Shown here in pieces: positions 5,619-7,604 of a DNA stretch of 7,604 nucleotides (within the stretch, counting starts at the first letter, position 1; each line of letters opens with the position of its first letter). The stretch is taken from contig CALGZV010000191.1 of assembly GCA_937934385.1 (NCBI GenBank), positions 1-7,604 of the forward strand, written 5' to 3'. Both the position numbers and the translations under genes were made by a program. This DNA is from an uncultured Clostridia bacterium (GTDB lineage: Bacteria; Bacillota; Clostridia; Oscillospirales; CAG-272). The notes below the pieces were generated by a model, which ran no database searches, was not told where the DNA came from, and saw only the letters and a program-made list of their open reading frames with translations.

Positions 5619-7063
5619 TTCAGCTTAGCACACTCCTCTCTGAAATGATATACAAACCCTTTTATACGGTCGACCGTATAAAAGAAAAATCTGATCAGAT
5701 AACCGATAGCGATCGGCACAAGTCGCACTGCCGCATTATATATCAGTATACCCGCGAGAATTGTGATTCCGGCTGAAATAATCCCGATACCTATTTCATA
5801 AACACCTACAGGCGCGGTTGAGAAAAGCTGTGTTATTCCGTAAATTATAGAAATAAGCGAAAACGCAGAACCTGCCACAGTCAGTCCGATAAGTCCGACC
5901 ATCATAGTCAGTATTACTCCGGCAAGTGCAGCAAATGCCCCTGCAAAAAGTCCTAAAAAAATTACCGTAAGAGGAATCGTAATCGGAAGAGTACCGAGAG
6001 AAATTCCCCAAAAACGTTTTTTTCCTGCTTCGGACGTAATATCAGCCCATATCCTCGCAGGAGAACGATATATATACTTTCGTATACCGGTAAGCTCTTC
6101 CTCCTCATATTCCCTGTCCGGATCATCTTTTCTGCGTTCAGGAAGTCTTCCGCGGGTAGCGCTTATTACTGCGCTATGCGGCCCGGGTTCACTCGGTATT
6201 ACAAATTCGTCATCACTGTATGTATCATTATACGCGGCATTGTAGGCTGCATTTGAAAACTCATCTTCAAAGAAAAAACCCTCGTCAAAGGACACTGCCT
6301 CGGAAAAAGATTCCGTTTTTACACCGTATTCAGGATCAGCACGTTTTCCTATCCGCGAATTTCCGCAGATGACTCTTTCTCCACTACTGCCCCCGACTAC
6401 TTCGGGTTTAAGCTCAGGAGACTCCGGAGTGTCCGAATATCCGCCGTCTGCCTTTACAGGTATATATTCTCCGGTAACAGCCGAGCTATCAGCCTCTCTT
6501 ACAGAAAAATCAGGAGCTGTGCTGATATCTGCCAAAGCATTCACACCCCCCGGAGCCATATCTGTATCTGATGAATATACATCTCCGCCAAATTGCAGGA
6601 CAGAACATTCATCCTTTTTCTCATCTGAATTATTCTTTCCATCTGAATCATCACACTGTGAACTTACTGAATCATTTACATAAGACGATTTATCTGAAGA
6701 AGAATTATCAGAAAACATAAATTCAAAAGTATCGGAATTTCCCGAATCAGTACTTCTGATTTCTGCAGCACCGGCGGATTCCGATTGCTCACCGTAATTG
6801 TGGACATCGATCCCGCCGCCTTCGTCTGCACTGCTGCTTTCATTCTGCATCCTGCGCATTTTCTTTGCTTCAATCAATGCAACGAGATTGCTCACTATAC
6901 TGTCCATACTGTCGACGGAACTCATCTGTTCATCGACCTCTTCCTCCGATAAATTGTCAAAATATCGCTTGAACTGCTCAGCATATTTGTCCGCTTCGGC
7001 ACTGTCGACATTGCTTTCGACCAGCCGCTTACGCAGATATGATAAAAATTGAGTTTCGTTCAT
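5615..7063 (-). CDS. HAAS-domain (DUF1700-like) membrane protein with long acidic linker
   Basis: From the ATG at 7063 the protein has 482 residues in three parts. Residues 1-70 form a helical HAAS/DUF1700 N-terminus (MNETQFLSYLRKRL, then SAEADKYAEQFKRYFDNLSEEEVDE). Residues of about 71-327 are a low-complexity, strongly acidic Ser/Asp/Glu-rich linker, with a local NAAYNAAYND repeat. Residues 353-414, 422-444 and 448-464 are hydrophobic membrane segments like the C-terminal half of DUF1700 proteins, ending in a basic and aromatic cytoplasmic-looking tail. Ordinary family members are about 180-250 residues with a short linker, so the extra 250 residues are unusual. In-frame ATGs at 7084 and 7075 precede 7063, but AAAGGA lies 12 nt before 7063 and overlaps those codons. 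The gene overlaps the DUF4097 gene by 4 bp. HAAS operons often contain a PadR repressor; none is seen here. Confidence 0.75.
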   Translation of the reverse strand: MNETQFLSYLRKRLVESNVDSAEADKYAEQFKRYFDNLSEEEVDEQMSSVDSMDSIVSNLVALIEAKKMRRMQNESSSADEGGGIDVHNYGEQSESAGAAEIRSTDSGNSDTFEFMFSDNSSSDKSSYVNDSVSSQCDDSDGKNNSDEKKDECSVLQFGGDVYSSDTDMAPGGVNALADISTAPDFSVREADSSAVTGEYIPVKADGGYSDTPESPELKPEVVGGSSGERVICGNSRIGKRADPEYGVKTESFSEAVSFDEGFFFEDEFSNAAYNAAYNDTYSDDEFVIPSEPGPHSAVISATRGRLPERRKDDPDREYEEEELTGIRKYIYRSPARIWADITSEAGKKRFWGISLGTLPITIPLTVIFLGLFAGAFAALAGVILTMMVGLIGLTVAGSAFSLISIIYGITQLFSTAPVGVYEIGIGIISAGITILAGILIYNAAVRLVPIAIGYLIRFFFYTVDRIKGFVYHFREECAKLK

Positions 7064-7145
7064 TGTATATGACATTCCTTTCATATATTCTACAACACAT
7101 ACTGTCCCGACGGCTGCCTGAAATCTAAAAAACAGCAGTACGGAA

Positions 7146-7174
7146 TTGACAAAAAGAAGCTGAGTTGGTATAAT
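7146..7174 (+). promoter_or_regulatory. Full-consensus sigma-A promoter of trmB
   Basis: TTGACA (7146-7151), a 17-bp spacer, TATAAT (7169-7174), and TG at 7166-7167 forming an extended -10. This is a perfect housekeeping promoter. Transcription would start near 7181, about 128 nt before the ATG. Confidence 0.93.
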
Positions 7175-7181
7175 TGTATAG

Positions 7182-7271
7182 TATGGAAAAATTCCGTATA
7201 AAATACCGAAGCAAAACAGTTTAAAAAACGTTTAAACAAAAATCAAAATACAGACATCGAAATTTACGATG
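7182..7271 (+). other. Hairpin-rich 5' leader of trmB
   Basis: Three small inverted repeats lie in the predicted leader: TATGGAA/TTCCGTA (7182-7198), GTTTAAA/TTTAAAC (7219-7237) and CATCG/CGATG (7255-7271). All are AT-rich and short. None carries a T-run, so they look more like stabilising or spacing elements than an attenuator. Confidence 0.3.
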
Positions 7272-7308
7272 CATTTTCAGTATAACATAAAGCGGAGAAA
7301 AAAGCAAT

Positions 7309-7604
7309 ATGAGAGTACGAAAAAAAAGAAACGGCGAGAAGCGCCTTGCCGCATGTGCAGACCTGCTTGTAAGCTCACCTGCGGAAGCATTTCCGGGCAG
7401 CGGTAATACTTCAGATAAACGGCCGCTCTGCCTTGAGATAGGCTGCGGCAAAGGTAAATTTATTACCGAAATGGCTCGGCGTGAGCCGGAATGTGATTTT
7501 ATCGAACGTGCCCGTCGGGCGGGGGTGGACAGCTTCTGGTATAAGGAACCATCCGAAGAAAAAATCATGTCTGTGCACGGCCCAGCGGCGGATTGCAAAT
7601 CCGC
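7309..7604 (+). CDS. trmB: tRNA (guanine-N7)-methyltransferase TrmB, 5' part; 3' part apparently foreign
   Basis: TrmB methylates G46 in the tRNA variable loop using S-adenosylmethionine. The first 64 residues fit: MRVRKKRNGEKRLAACADLL, then a substrate-side stretch, then the SAM-binding motif I LCLEIGCGKGKFITEMARREP (about residues 41-61). GGAG (7294-7297) lies 11 nt before the ATG. After CDFI (near 7500) the usual TrmB continuation, GIE followed by a hydrophobic helix, is missing. The frame instead reads ERARRAGVDSFWYKEPSEEK, which resembles a NarL-type response-regulator receiver end, and then a GC-rich tail. The frame is open to the window edge, so only the part to about 7500 should be trusted as trmB. 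The divergent neighbour is the HAAS operon. Confidence 0.8.
   Translation, partial: MRVRKKRNGEKRLAACADLLVSSPAEAFPGSGNTSDKRPLCLEIGCGKGKFITEMARREPECDFIERARRAGVDSFWYKEPSEEKIMSVHGPAADCKS
7588..7604 (+). other. tRNA-Cys anticodon-arm-like hairpin at the window edge
   Basis: The last 17 bases, GCGGATTGCAAATCCGC, form a 5-bp stem with a 7-nt loop TTGCAAA, the exact layout of a tRNA anticodon arm with GCA (Cys) at positions 34-36. The 26 or so bases upstream do not form a recognisable D arm or acceptor strand, and the T arm would lie beyond the window. It may be a tRNA fragment brought in by a false join, or a coincidence. Confidence 0.25.

Noticed and set aside
7221..7598. Minus-strand 125-codon frame opposite trmB
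   Set aside because: It is antisense to a recognisable TrmB start and its signal-rich promoter region. Its N-terminal DLQSAA-like peptide is the antisense reading of a tRNA-Cys-like hairpin.
1..7604. CRISPR arrays, insertion sequences, phage or defence genes
   Set aside because: I saw no regularly spaced repeats, transposase-like frames or recognisable defence domains anywhere in the window.

Overview
The window looks like part of a low-to-moderate GC Firmicutes genome, most likely an uncultured gut-type Clostridia (Oscillospirales/Ruminococcaceae-like). The clues are an HrcA/CIRCE heat-shock control unit, a type II pantothenate kinase, a stand-alone PduL-type phosphotransacylase, a HAAS/DUF1700 plus DUF4097 envelope pair, and strong purine-rich ribosome binding sites with sigma-A promoters. 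The taxonomy is inference from gene content and style. Both ends cut genes, so this is probably a whole contig or a piece of one.

Layout. 1-849 (-): hrcA, cut at its C-terminus by the window edge, preceded by a promoter and a near-perfect CIRCE operator (917-943). 1221-2033 (-): a NagD-like HAD-IIA sugar/nucleotide phosphatase. 2179-2994 (+): a type II pantothenate kinase (coaW), divergent from the phosphatase, with candidate promoters that overlap. 3110-3373 (-): a tiny Gly/Asn/Asp-rich lipoprotein, convergent with coaW across a hairpin terminator. 3374-3907: a long non-coding stretch holding a cluster of hairpins that pair better as a minus-strand RNA, then a clean sigma-A promoter. 3908-4483 (+): pduL, followed by a 14-bp-stem bidirectional terminator. 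4719-5618 and 5615-7063 (-): a translationally coupled two-gene operon, a HAAS-domain membrane protein with a long acidic linker followed by a membrane-anchored DUF4097 protein. 7146-7174: a full-consensus extended -10 promoter that reads right into a 5' part of trmB (tRNA m7G46 methyltransferase) starting at 7309.

How the genes relate. There is no single pathway. CoA supply (coaW) and CoA use (pduL) lie near each other. PduL here has no compartment-targeting extension and probably interconverts acetyl-CoA and acetyl-phosphate in the cytosol. The HAAS/DUF4097 pair resembles envelope-stress or PadR-linked modules, but no PadR regulator is visible.

Nothing here amounts to a clearly new defence or mobile system. 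The two points most worth a second look are the unexplained structured region at about 3498-3670 and the right-hand end. There the trmB frame stops resembling TrmB near 7500, runs in frame into what reads like a response-regulator fragment, and ends in a tRNA-Cys anticodon-arm-like hairpin. That end is probably a chimeric join, so trmB beyond about 7500 should not be trusted.
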